From: Panorpa germanica
Taxonomy: Eukaryota; Arthropoda; Insecta; Mecoptera; Panorpidae
Direction: 5' to 3'
Length of the DNA stretch: 64,000 nt
Assembly (NCBI GenBank): GCA_963678705.1
Contig: OY783208.1
Span: 12,211,782 to 12,275,781 of the forward strand
A program made the translations under genes and the position numbers. Position 1 is the first letter of the stretch; the number at the start of each line of letters is the position of its first letter. Below are positions 63,601-64,000 of the stretch, one piece after another. A model generated the notes under the pieces. That model saw nothing but the letters and a program-made list of their open reading frames with translations, ran no database searches and was not told the origin of the DNA.

Positions 63601-64000
63601 GTTATGAAATAAATGTGTTGTACTAAAAATTGTGTAATTTATATCTTTATAATATATGTTTATGAGGACCAATATTTATTTAAAAAAAGCGGTTGTAAAC
63701 CAGGGTAAAATAGTAGCGCAGTAGCGGCGCCTTGCGACTGGTTTATCGTTAAAAAAAGTTCCCAAAATATAGCTGAGTTTCCATTCTATATATACTTTCT
63801 TTTCTATGGCCATAACTATAATTCTTAACATAGTTATCAAGTGACCCTAATATCATGTTTAAAGAAGATAATAAATATATTATTATCAAAGTAACCAGAT
63901 AATTTATAAAATCACATTTACTAAAATCAATTTTGTTTCACTAATTGAGTAATTTTTTTGTTCAAATATATTAGTTACTCTCCATCGAGGAGGTAATCTT
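63601..64000. other. intergenic, nothing recognised
   Basis: AT-rich sequence with no coding pattern or recognised repeat. Confidence 0.35.

Noticed and set aside
1..64000. tRNA or rRNA genes
   Set aside because: I looked for A/B-box-like and cloverleaf patterns by eye and saw none convincing. A covariance-model search would be needed to exclude decayed copies.

Overview
This is a eukaryotic, AT-rich window, almost certainly from an arthropod and most likely an insect. Genes have spliceosomal introns with GT/AG borders. The mobile elements are the usual insect set: Helitron, mariner, DUF4817-type Tc1/mariner, piggyBac-like, P/THAP, PIF/Harbinger, BEL/Pao, Ty3/gypsy and I-clade LINEs. I cannot place it to order. 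Nothing here is bacterial or operon-like, and no tRNA or rRNA gene was recognised.

Layout. Positions 1-3.7 kb hold a PIF/Harbinger fragment and a 2.5 kb element with arms of about 0.55 kb in inverted orientation. From 3.8 to about 11.1 kb on the minus strand lies the main host-like gene: a secreted protein with a run of CCP (sushi) modules followed by a fibrinogen-related domain (FReD). Its exon phases can be followed almost throughout. It is damaged by a Helitron-derived insertion and by one or two frameshifts. A stray copy of its last exon sits at 12.5 kb. From 12.98 to 26.7 kb the window is dominated by Helitrons: a short derivative with an intact fused ORF, a Myb/SANT transposon gene, a tandem array of non-autonomous Helitrons, a 5.6 kb Rep/helicase Helitron nested in that array, and a mariner inserted at a TA of the same array.

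From 28 to 36 kb a Ty3/gypsy retrotransposon interrupts a SWIM/YqaJ transposon-type gene. Its pol carries a TARG1/OARD1-like macrodomain (predicted ADP-ribosyl hydrolase) between protease and reverse transcriptase, with both known catalytic residues present. This is the most unusual feature of the window. From 38 to 41 kb is a structurally complete but internally deleted BEL/Pao element with 302 bp LTRs and a 5 bp target duplication. From 41 to 60 kb lie duplicated blocks (SWIM/YqaJ copies with a 583 bp tandem duplication, a segmental duplication, and copies of a small secreted-peptide ORF), a piggyBac-like remnant, a second Myb/SANT copy split by two Helitron units, an LRR exon, two I-clade LINE fragments, a gag-integrase deletion derivative, and DUF4817 transposase remnants. 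The window ends with a decayed P-element/THAP transposase gene.

One theme recurs. Most elements here, from several classes, have kept their ends or flanking domains and lost the catalytic centre. The window reads as a graveyard of non-autonomous derivatives around one or two host-type genes.
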